A stretch of DNA of 64,000 bases from Spongilla lacustris. Taxonomy: Eukaryota; Porifera; Demospongiae; Spongillida; Spongillidae. Under the pieces are notes generated by a model. That model made no database searches and was not told the origin of the DNA. It worked only from the letters and a program-made list of their open reading frames with translations. The stretch's first letter is position 1; each line of letters starts with the position of its first letter. This document shows, piece by piece, positions 10,701-23,542 of this stretch. The stretch is taken from contig OX442426.1 in the NCBI GenBank assembly GCA_949361645.1, forward strand, positions 7,161,539 to 7,225,538. Direction: 5' to 3'. The translations under genes and the position numbers were made by a program.

Positions 10701-13700
10701 CATGTGTGGTGGTGTGCATGTGTGTACATGTATTGTGGAGTTGTGTAAGTGTGGAGGTGTTATGTGTGAAGTGTTGAGGAGTGTACATGTGTGGATGTGT
10801 GAGGTGTGTGCATGTGTAATAGTGTGGAGTATGCACATTACGATGTACAGGTGTATATGATGACATGTGTGTGTGGATGTGCGAGTGTTCGCTCTAAGTC
10901 AATATACACGTGTACATGTACATGTAGTACCCATTGTCATAAGTCATGTCATCTTAATACACAAGGGTACTGCCGCCCACATGCACAAGGTGACAACCAG
11001 AATACTGGTCAGTGGGGACTAAAGATGGCTGCCTACATACAATGTACAACGTATGTACACACTGTACTTTATCATTGTCAAGGAACATTTCCATCCTAAC
11101 TTTCTCCCCCTTTCCTGTTCCAAAGTCTTATGTCAATACCTCCCCCACCTATACTTTCTCTGTGCCTCTCTTCCTCAAGCCTCCATGTCTCCCTTCCTAA
11201 TCCTTCAATGCCTCCACCTCCCCACACATCACCCTCAATGCATCCACCTCCCCACACATCACCCTCAATGCCTCCATCTCCCCACACATCACCCTCTATG
11301 CCTCCACCTCCCCACACATCCCCCTCCCTGCCTCCACCTCCCCACACATCCCCCTCCTCACTCCACCTCCCCACACCCTCACCCCTCCTCACTCCACACC
11401 TTGTCTGTGAAGTCATAGGCCAAACACCAGTAGGCATCACAGAAGTCTGAGAAGAACGGCCGGTAGGAGAAGCCTTCCCTGCGCACACGTACAGCTTCAA
11501 GCATTCCTGTGTACCTGAGGCGGCAAATGTACAGGCCACGCCCATAATTCACACAGGCCACGCCCATAATTCACACAGGCCACACCCATAATGCACACAG
11601 GCCACACCCATAGTGCACATAGGCCACGCCCACACCACACCCATAGTACATGTAAAGCCACATCACACATGCCACGCCCACATGAATGTACATGTATGCT
11701 CATGTGCAAAGGATAGTGCCATGGTATAATCACACAAGGTACTCATCATGCATGTGACCTTGTTGTTTACTGGCACTACAGGGAATATTAGGGGCCAACA
11801 ATTCAACTGCAGCAATTTTGATTTACTTTCACTTCACATAAATAGTACTACGTGTACAACGGTGCTGGTACATGTACGTGTACAACAGTGCTGGTACATG
11901 TACATGTATCATTTTGCTAGCAACAGTTTCATCGTAAAGATAGCCATATCCTGCTGTTTGCTGTGTCTAAATGTAAATATTAAGTGACTCTAACACAGTT
12001 ATTAATAACACACACTTCAGGGCCATATAAACCTGAATCACCATCTAATATCAAGCTTACAAGTGAGAGTCCAAGAACTTTCCAACAGACAGTGCAAGGA
12101 CCTTAGCATTAAATGGATCACATGAGCACAAGGACCTTAGCTCTAAATGGATCACATGAGCAAGAGGACCTTAGCATTAAATGGATCACATGAGCACAAG
12201 GTTCTGCTACAATACATGTCATTTAATTTTGCAAATAAGACAGGCACCAAAAATAAATAAAATTTGATCCCGACATCATTTAGTTGTGACCACGACATCA
12301 TCTACATGACATCATCTAGTTGTGACCACGACATATTTAGATGCCAAAGGGCCATTGATCTTCAAGTCATGACATGTACATGTACATGAAATACACATGT
12401 ACATGCACATGGGTATATACATGGTGTACATGTACATGTAACACACACCCCTCACAGCACACATGCACACCCTCAAATCCCACACATACTGCACATCATG
12501 TACTCACACATTCCCATCAGATTACAGCATGTCAAGAGAAATGAGGCATGCTCTCAGCTAATTGTCCTGTTAAATAGCTTCCATGTCAATGGTATCCCCC
12601 TCCTCCTTCCCCCTCCTCCTCCTCCTCCCCCCTCCTCCTCCCACCACACAAAATCAACAGTGGTACTTAAAAGCCAAAGCAATCCATATACATGTACATG
12701 TGTATGCTCACATGATCATCAAACAGCACTGGTACATGTACATGTACATACACATACACATACATGTACATGTACGTGCATGTGTATGTTCCAATTGGGG
12801 AAAGCTAGCATGTTCTTGCCATCAGTCAGGAGTTGTACATGCACACACATGGAGGGGTGTGAACATCTTTGCGTACCTTAGCTGAAGGACAGTGAAGCCA
12901 TCATCAAAGACGTTAGGAGACTTGCTCAAGTTTGGTTTGACGCATCTGCAGAATATAATTGCAGATACATGTACAATTAAATATTGGAGGGGCTCACATG
13001 CACATGCCTATAAACATCAGTACCTGTCGGTACTGCCACAGTCCCACCACACAAGTACATGTAGGTACTGCCACAGTCCCACCACACAAGTACAGGTTTT
13101 GCCACAGTCCCACCACACAAGTACATGTAGGTACTGCCACAGTCCCACCACACAAGTACAGGTTTTGCCACTACACTATGTTGGGGACTACATTATTGCA
13201 ATGCTATGTCCAACACTATGGTAGTAACCATGGCAATGCACATGTACATCAAAGGACCAAGGGTCTACATGTACACACATTACTGCACACCTCACAAAGT
13301 GTGGCGAAGCTGCAAATATCCTCTCCATCAAGAGCTCCAGGCTCTCCCTGAAGTAGGTCCCCACAGAGAGGAACCTCCCACCCCTCCCCTGCTTGGTGAG
13401 GGTGCCCCGACGGCTGTGGGACATGAGGCGCATGCTCTTGCGCTGACTGGGGAGGAGGAAGATCAGACAGGAGGAAGGAAAGGGGAGGAGGGAGATCAGA
13501 CATGAGGCAGGAAAGGGGAGGAGGGAGATCAGACATGAGGCAGGAAAGGGGAGGAGGGAGATCAGACATGAGGGAGGAAAGGGGAAGAGGGAGATCAGAC
13601 ATGAGGCAGGAAAGGGGAGGAGGGAGATCAGACATGAGGCAGGAAAGGGGAGGAGGGAGATCAGACATGACATCAGGATGTTGAGTTACAATAGTATGCC

Positions 13701-16700
13701 TTTGAAATGTGTACACAATGTCATACTTTTTTTTTTTTTTGGCCATTACAGACCTCCCCCTCCTCCTCCCCCCTGTCACACATTATCCCATATAAAGTAC
13801 GTACTAATGCATACATGGTCAGGCTTGCTGTCACCCCCCCCCCCCCCCATTGTGACGTAATCTGTGAACACTGCCACACCATTCAGTAAGCTTATGAAAG
13901 GCACAAAGCTGCAGCACTCCCCTAAAGCATGCACACCTCCAGATAGGCAGGTACATGTACAACCCACACTACCATACATGTAGGCCAGCAAAATGTACAA
14001 ACTTTGAACAGTAAAGTTTACGAATAGGTACCCCCCTCCCCCACCCCTTCCAAATCATCCCAATCCAACACTACATAGTTTAAAAGTCTAACCCCCCTCC
14101 CCCCCCACACTTGTAGCAATCTAACCATGGCTTCATGTGGATAGAAGTCTTCAGCTGACTCCTGGTGGTCTTGAACCCTTTGCTCATCACTACGGTAACC
14201 AGACTGACCCCTGAACCCATGATGGCCGACACCACACCCTCGGGGAGGGAGTCTTTGTTCTTGTCCAGGAATCCTGCGGCTTGATAGAGCACCTTCGTGG
14301 GCCCACACCAAACATGGATGATGACAAAAACACATAAGGGGGGACAGCCCTAGTGGATGCTACATTAGGCACGCATGCATGCAGGCTTTCAGATGTCAAG
14401 GCTATTTAAGTACGTATGCACATGCTTCAAATGTCTCCGTGATTGCAAGGCTTCTTACATTGCTGGCAAAGTGCTTGACCGTGAACTCAGGGCTGTCTCC
14501 CTTGTGAGGAACGAAGCTAGGGTGCTTCTTGAACTGGTCCTTGCAACGTTGGACGAAAGCTTTGTCTGTGCCCTTGAGGGAGGGAGGGAGGGAGGGAGGG
14601 AGGGAGGGAGGGAGGGAGGGAGGGAGGGAGGGAGGGAGGGAGGGAGGGAGGGAGGGAGGGAGGGAGGGAGGGAGGGAGGGAGGGAGGGAGGGAGGGAGGG
14701 AGGGAGGGAGGGAGGGAGGGAGGGAGGGAGGGAGGGAGGGAGGGAGGGAGGGAGGGAGGGAGGGAGGGAGGGAGGGAGGGAGGGAGGGAGGGAGGGAGGG
14801 AGGGAGGGAGGGAGGGAGGGAGGGAGGGAGGGAGGGAGGGGGAGGGAGGGAAGAGGGAGGGAGGGAGGGAGAGAGGGAGGGTGGGAGGGAGGGAGGGAGG
14901 GAGGAAGGGAGGGATCGAGGATAGAACAAGGAGTGTAAAGTGGCAAAGAGAAGACCAAAGCCAGAGGGCCAGTAATTGCACTACCCACATATCCTGGACT
15001 GCATACTACATATCCAGGACTGCATACTCACATTCACTCCCTTGCACTGTTCATCCAGCAGTGAAAGAATGCCACCTGGCTTGAGCAGGAATAAGTTCAG
15101 GACGGCGGTATTGTCGCTGTAGGTGATGTCGAGGTCTTTCAGTCCCTCCTTGGCATACTCCACCTGCAATGGTGTGCGAGTGCACACGTATTTGTGCATG
15201 ATTGAACACATCCATGTGTGTGCATGCGTTTATGTATGTGTAGGTGAACATGTGTGTGTGCATGTACACATGTACGTATTGTATATGCATGTGTTATACA
15301 AAGGTACACAAAATGTGCATGATTGTACACAGACATGTGTGCGCATGCGTTTTTGTCTGTGTATGTATACATGTGTGTGTGCATGTACACATGTATGCAT
15401 GTGTTATACAAACATACACAAAATATGCACGATAGTATACAGACGTGTGCGCATGTGCACATGTGTTTTTGTATGTGTATGTGTACATGTGTGTGTGCAT
15501 GTACACATGTGCATATTGTATGTGCATGTGTCATACAAATGTACACACAGAATGTTAACCCTGAAGTAATGGCCAGCAAGCATGCTTAGAGCACGCATGC
15601 GTGTACATGGAGGGATGTGGGGCTATTCTACAGGGAAGGCAGGGGAATGATAGAAGAATGGGAACTAGTAAGGGAAGGTTGGGGACTATAGGGGAAGGGT
15701 GGGGACTAGTAGGGGAAGGATGGGGACTAGTAGGGGAAGGATGGGGACTAGTAGGGGAAGGATGGGGACTAGTAGGGGAAGGATGGGGACTAGTAGGGGA
15801 AGGATGGGGACTAGTAGGGGAAGGATGGGGACTAGTAGGGGAAGGATGGGGACTAGTAGGGGAAGGATGGGGACTAGTAGGGGAAGGATGGGGACTTGTA
15901 GGGGAAGGATGGGGACTAGTAGGGGAAGGATGGGAACTAGTAGGGATGACATCCAAGACTAAGACAAAAGGGCTGGGGACTGGTAACTAAAAGTTAGCTG
16001 ACCTTCTCCATGGCAAAGATCTGGTGGTTGAAGTACTGCTGCAGTTGCTCGTTGGCCAGATTGATGCAAAGCTGCTCAAAGCTGTTTACTGCAAAGTTCT
16101 CAAAACCAAAGATGTCCAAGATTCCTTTTAAAAAAAATGGGGCGTGGTTATCTTTCAGAGAAGGAACTATAATGTTGCAAAACAAATGCTAAGTAGCATC
16201 ATTTACAAAGAAAGGGCACAACCCTTGTGACATCTCCCCATCTGTATAAAGCACTAAGTACAGCACACCTCATCTGCAAAGTGGACTGGGGACAAGGCAG
16301 GTCGAATGCTTTAATTTTGCACATTAACTTTCAAATGTTTGGAGCTCTGGGTGCCATGTACCCCGGGTGTAATTTGACACTGGATGTGGACTCGTGGTGG
16401 AAAGTTGGTGTCAGGAGCAAAATTTGCTCTACCCTACACCCAAAATTACTCCATCTCCCTTTAATTCTAACCTCCGCATAAATAGTTATGCTCAATCTAC
16501 ACTGTAGGTTGTTGAGAGCATGCAGCTGTGGTGATGGAAAACAAACTCATTCAGCTACGTACAAACCCCCCACACTTGTAAAGAAACCAAACAATGCACA
16601 GGTTTAGTTATGGTAACAGTGGTAGGAATGACCACACCCCCATGCACAGCCATAGTGCACCCTCGACCACACCCCCATGCACACCCTCGACCACACCCCA

Positions 16701-19700
16701 CGTACACCCTTGACCACACCCCCATGTACAAGTGCACCCCTAGGCCACACCCCTACAGCTAGCGGCACACACCAATGTGGAGGTGGTCATCCGAGGGCTC
16801 TGGCTGCAGGCACAGGTTGATCTTCATCACGATCCAGTAGAACATCCTGGAGTAGAGGGCCTTGGCCAGAGCATCCCTCACATCTCCAGCCTTGTCAGGT
16901 GAGTAAAACTTCACTACCGTCTCACCTGGGTGAGGGGGCGGGGTTTAGCCACTTGGGAACTACATCACTGAATGATATATAGGAATATAGGAATGTGTGT
17001 GTGTGTGTGTATGTGTGTGTGTGTATGTATGTGTGTGTTGTGTGTGCGTATGTATATGTATGTGTGTGTGTGTACTTGTACATGTATGTGTGTGTTTTTG
17101 TACACGTGTATACATGTATGTATGTATGTGTGTGTGCATGTGTATTGTGTGTGTGTATGGATGGGCATGTGGGGGTGGGTATGTATGTGTATGTGTGCAT
17201 GTGTGTGTTGTGTGTGTGGGGGGAGTGGGTACCTGTAGGTATGCATATGTGTGGGCATGTGAGTGTTCATGCTTGTACCCATGGTACGGACATGCATCAT
17301 CTCAAGGGGGAACTGTGTGGGCGTGGCCTCTTGCCTCTGGTGGTACTCTCGAGTGTGGTCATGGCTGCCGCTAGTTCGCTGACATTGCTCAGCTGGAGGA
17401 GGGAGCCCACAGAGGTGAGGACCTCCTTGCCCCTGACGCTGGCTCTGTCTTTATCCCCTTCAAACTCCTGTAAGCACAAAAGGGGGGGTGCTCTGAAGGG
17501 CAGGGTCCCCAGGCCCACATATAGATCACAAAGGGGGTGTTCTGAAGGGTAGGGTCCCCAGGCCCACATATAGATCAGGGTAGGGTGGAACATGTATGTA
17601 GTTATCATCAATGTCCACTTGCAGTTTTGGCACATATACATTTATGTACGTAATGGAGGCTGTATGTACCCACATATACATGTTTGTACATAATGGAGGA
17701 TGTACATGTACGTACCCCACACATGCCTGTTTGTATGTAATGGAGGCTGTATGTACCCACATATACATGCAATCTGTTAAGAAGACCTTGAATGGAATGA
17801 CTTCACTTGATCGAAGCATTCCTGTGTGAACAACATCCCGGGCACTCAAGACGATGATAAATGACCAATCAAAATGTGAATATCTTGGTAATTGTGCCAC
17901 CCCCTCCCCCCTCCTCCCCCTCCCCTTTTGACACACCTGCCAACAATCCCTCTGTTATGTCTTACAATGTCTCCGATAAGAAGTACAGCTGCCAATAGCT
18001 TGAGGACGTCGGCAATCTCTTCCTCATTGAATCCCATCTTCCTCATGCTGTCCAAGACAGCCATAAATGCAGCTCTGTGAATAAATATGTACACAAACAT
18101 ATAAAGCAAAACCTGACCACCAAACCTGACCACCAAACCTGACCACCAAACCTGATCACCAAACCTGACTACCAAACCTGACCACCAAACCTGATCACCA
18201 AACCTGATCACCAAACCTGATCACCAAACCTGACTAACAAACCCAATCATCAAGTCTGACCACAAAACCTTATAATCAAGTCCAAAACTGATCACCAAAC
18301 CTGATCACCAAACCTGATCACCAAACCTGTTTGCCAAACTTGACCACCAAACCTGATCACCAAACCTGACTACCAAACCTGTTTGCCAAACTTGACCACC
18401 AAATCTTACATGCACTGTAGAGTACTACTGCATATAGTCCCCCCTCTCACCCCCCCTACCAAAAAAGGCTTGTGTTTAAACGAGCACATTGTTAGTGCAG
18501 CTGCATGCTATTCTTTACAATCCTGTTGCACTACCAGTCCTTTTCTGAAATGTTTAACAGGTATGCGGTTCCAAACGTTAATGTTCATGGAGATACACTT
18601 GTTTAAACACGGGCCACTTTTTGTGGGTGGGGGGTGGGGGTGGTGGGTGGTGGGTGGTGGGTGGTGGGTGGTGGGTGGTGGATGGTGTGGGACTACTATA
18701 TGCGGACTCTACAGTACATGTGTGTACAGGTGTGTGTGCACAGATGATCACCTGTTCTCAGCTGAGCTGCAGTCTGCTACAAGGTTCTTGTATGAGTTGA
18801 GATAGTGATGCTCAGTGGGGTGCTGAGGGGGAGAGGTAGGGGAGGAGGGAGGGGGAGGGGACCGGAGGAGGGGGAGGGGGGGGAGGGGAGGGGAGGGGAG
18901 GGGAGGGGGAGGGGGAGAGTGAGGGGGAGGGGGAGGGGGAGGGGGAGGGGGAGGGGGAGGGGGAGGGGGAGGGGGAGGGGGAGGGGGAGGGGGAGGGGGG
19001 AGGGGGAGGGGGAGGGGGAGGGGGAGGGGGAGGGGGAGGGGGAGGGGGAGGGGGAGGGGGAGGGGGAGGGGGAGGGGGAGGGGGAGGGGGAGGGGGAGGG
19101 GGAGGGGGAGGGGGAGGGGGAGGGGGAGGGGGAGGGGGAGGGGGAGGGGGGAGGGGGAGGGGGAGGGGGAGGGGGAGGGGGAGGGGGAGGGGGAGGGGGA
19201 GGGGGAGGGGGAGGGGGAGGGGGAGGGGGAGGGGGAGGGGGAGGGGGAGGGGGAGGGGGAGGGGGAGGGGGAGGGGGAGGGGGAGGGGGAGGGGGAGGGG
19301 GAGGGGGAGGGGGAGGGGGAGGGGGAGGGGGAGGGGGAGGGGGAGGGGGGAGGGGGGGGGGGGAGGGGGAGGGGAGGGGAGGGGAGGGGAGGGGAGGGGG
19401 AGGGGAGGGGAGGGAGGGGGAGGGCAGAGGGGGAGGGGGAGGGGGAGGGGAGGGGGGGAGGGGGAGGGGGAGGGGGAGGGGGAGGGGAGGGAGGGGGAGG
19501 GGGAGGGGGAGGGGAGGGGAGGGGGAGGGGAGGGAGGGGAGGGGAGGGAGAGGGAGGGAGGGGAAAAATAGTCAATTAAGTACCATAGCAGCAACATTAA
19601 CAGAAAATTCATTCAGGGGCAATTAATTCAGGGATGAACTTACTAACAGAAACTGACAGTCTTATACAAGTACATGCAACAGGTTACTCACACATACGCA

Positions 19701-21849
19701 TATACAGAAACACACCGATACATGTACATGTACGACACATGCATACAAAAGATAATAATACAAGTTCCAAACAAGGTTAATCGCGCATACCTTTAAATGT
19801 AGCTGCTGCTGTTCCTGAGAAGTGAGGCCTGCAAAGAGGAAGTAGAAAATATGGAAATTCCTTTCCTGCAAAACGCAGATGTGTTGGTGCATGGAGTGTG
19901 TGTGTGTGCAAGGGGAAGGGGAAGGGGAGCAGTTAGATTTCATCCATCACTAGTATTTGTACTTACTGTAAGCATGTTATACACTGTTATGTATCATTGT
20001 AACGTTTGCTGGTTCTAGCAAAATGGATCTTGGACAATATCTTGGCCGATTGAGGCAAGATTTACATCATCATTAAAACTGAATAGATCAGTCCAATTTT
20101 TTGCAGTATCGTATTAATAATTAATAAATAAATAAAACATTTTAATTTTTTTAAATACACTAAGAAATTATCAATGGTTTCGATACATACATGTACCAAA
20201 TATTCAATTGTAACAAACAATGACGCCATTTGTGGCACACCTTGGCCCAAATGGACCAAGACGTTGCCCAAGAAGACTGGTACACAAAGTGCCATGATTT
20301 CCTATCAAAATTAAAAAAAGTTAAATCTGGGTGTTTCATAAGTCTTAATTGTTCAGATTATAATTTTGATTTGATATTTGATTCGAGAAACATTTACAAA
20401 TAGGGCATGTGTATATTTTATGCAAATAATCATTAAGCCATTCAAATGACACTAATTATCGTTGCAGTGCCTTGGATTAAAAAAAAAATTCATGAGTGGG
20501 GGAGGCTTTAATAAGAGAAGTGTGGTGCATTGCTTGCACATATCTCGTGTCCTGGGAGACTTGATGCTGCACATCTTAAAAACACATTGCAAAGCAAGGA
20601 CATGATGGGGACAAGTGCTCTAGGGTAGAGTAATGGGGACTAGGGTAGAGTGATGGGGACTAGGGTAGAGTGATGGGGACTAGGGTAGAGTGATGGGGAC
20701 TAGGGTAGAGTGATGGGGACTAGGGTAGAGTGATGGGGACTAGGATAGAGTGATGGGAACTAGGGTAGAGTGATGGGGACTAGGGTAGAGTGATGGGGAC
20801 TAGGGTAGAGTGATGGGGACTAGGGTAGAGTGATGGGGACTAGGGTAGAGTGATGGGGACTAGGGTAGAGTGACGGGGACTAGGGTAGAGTGACGGGGAC
20901 TAGGGTAGAGTGATGGGAGAGTGACGGGAACACCCTACTACTAGAGTAGAGTTAACTACTACATGTAGGACATGGCTTCACCACACAATCCAAAATGACA
21001 GTGCAGTTACTCCAATATCTTTACTGTGTGGAGGTCAGCTGAACAACAAACATGTTTTGCCTTCAATAGTCCCCACCCCCCAATATCCTGCCGATCCATG
21101 TCCCCACCCACACATCCTCCCTCCCAATCCCCACCCACATATCCTGCCCACCCATGTCCCCACCTACACATCCTCCCTCCCATGTCCCCACCTACACATC
21201 CTCCCTCCCATGTCCCCACCCGCATATCCTGCCTACCCATGTCCCCACCCACACATCCTCCCTCCCATGTCCCTATACACATCCAGCACATGCCAGATGT
21301 TGGGCCAATTGCTAATTACATATTTAACAGCAGTTCAGAACACGCGCCTTGTGTTACCAATGAAAGCATTACAATCGTGTTGGATAAATGTAATCCTAGT
21401 CCATACCTTCTACCCCTGCACTCATAACCCAATCCCTTACCGCCCCTCTCCCTACAGCATGCAGAAACTCAATCCATAATTTCTCCTCTCCCTCCACACA
21501 ATCTCTAACCTTCCCTCTAACCATCCACACAATCTCTCCTCTCCCTCCACACAATCTCTTCTCTCCCTCCACACAATCTCTCCTCTCCCTCCACACAATC
21601 TCTCCTCTCCCTCCACACAACCTCTCCTCTCCCTCCACACAATCCATACCTTCTCTCCCTGCACACACACGCGTGACTTCTCCAGGAGATATTGGTCCAG
21701 TCCCGCCCCCACAATCCTCCCGTTAGGCTGAAAGATGAGCTGAATGAACTTCCCAAATCTGCTTGAGTTGTCATTTAGTGCTGTCCGAGCATTTCCGAAT
21801 GCCTCCAAAAGTGGATTGAGCTAGTAGGGTAAAGGTATGAGTGTGTACA

Positions 21850-21901
<52 letters not shown>

Positions 21902-22033
21902 AGTATGCATGTGTGTAGGTGCATGTATGTAAGTATGTGTTGTGTGTGAGTATGCATGCTTGTATGAGTATTCATGTGTTCAAACTTGGGTGAGTGCAAG
22001 TGCATGTGTACGTGTACGTGTACACGTTGTATT

Positions 22034-22101
<68 letters not shown>

Positions 22102-23294
22102 ATTTCTGCACAGAAGCTCACCCAACACACTTCAGTACAGGTGAAACCACAACAAAATGTAGTGTTTTTTTTAATTTTTACATTACTACAATAACTCACC
22201 TCCACAATCTTCTGCTGTATGCTGTGCCCGACCCCTGCAGACAGACACATGTCCATCGCCTGGAGACCAAATTTTAAAAATAAAAATATAATACATGGAA
22301 CACGAATAATTTATGATNNNNNNNNNNNNNNNNNNNNNNNNNNNNNNNNNNNNNNNNNNNNNNNNNNNNNNNNNNNNNNNNNNNNNNNNNNNNNNNNNNN
22401 NNNNNNNNNNNNNNNNNNNNNNNNNNNNNNNNNNNNNNNNNNNNNNNNNNNNNNNNNNNNNNNNNNNNNNNNNNNNNNNNNNNNNNNNNNNNNNNNNNNN
22501 NNNNNNNNNNNNNNNNNCCCGCATATCCTGCCTACCCATGTCCCCCACCTACACATCCTCCCTCCCATGTCCCCACCTACACATCCCTCCCTCCCCATGT
22601 CCCCACCCGCATATCCTGCCTACCCATGTCCCCACCCACACATCCTCCCTCCCATGTCCCCACCCGCATATCCTGCCTACCCATGTCCCCACCCACACAT
22701 CCTCCCTCCCATGTCCCTATACACATCCAGCACATGCCAGATGTTGGGCCAATTGCTAATTACATATTTAACAGCAGTTCAGAACACGCGCCTTGTGTTA
22801 CCAATGAAAGCATTACAATCGTGTTGGATAAATGTAATCCTAGTCCATACCTTCTACCCCTGCACTCATAACCCAATCCCTTACCGCCCCTCTCCCTACA
22901 GCATGCAGAAACTCAATCCATAATTTCTCCTCTCCCTCCACACAATCTCTAACCTTCCCTCTAACCATCCACACAATCTCTCCTCTCCCTCCACACAATC
23001 TCTTCTCTCCCTCCACACAATCTCTCCTCTCCCTCCACACAATCTCTCCTCTCCCTCCACACAACCTCTCCTCTCCCTCCACACAATCCATACCTTCTCT
23101 CCCTGCACACACACGCGTGACTTCTCCAGGAGATATTGGTCCAGTCCCGCCCCCACAATCCTCCCGTTAGGCTGAAAGATGAGCTGAATGAACTTCCCAA
23201 ATCTGCTTGAGTTGTCATTTAGTGCTGTCCCGAGCATTTCCGAATGCCTCCAAAAGTGGATTGAGCTAGTAGGGTAAAGGTATGAGTGTGTACA

Positions 23295-23348
<54 letters not shown>

Positions 23349-23480
23349 AGTATGCATGTGTGTAGGTGCATGTATGTAAGTATGTGTTGTGTGTGAGTAT
23401 GCATGCTTGTATGAGTATTCATGTGTTCAAACTTGGGTGAGTGCAAGTGCATGTGTACGTGTACGTGTACACGTTGTATT

Positions 23481-23542
<62 letters not shown>

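Noticed and set aside
14575..14913. Long Gly/Arg/Glu or Pro/Ser/Leu frames through the (AGGG)n array
   Set aside because: Every frame of a stop-free tetranucleotide array is open. The real exon starts at the acceptor beside it.
18826..19562. Poly-Gly/Glu/Arg and poly-Pro frames over 260 codons
   Set aside because: By-product of the GGGGGA hexamer array inside a myosin intron.
20062..20295. Minus-strand open frame inside a myosin intron
   Set aside because: The neighbouring myosin exons (21820-21650 and 19865-19791) join directly in phase, and the peptide resembles no myosin segment.
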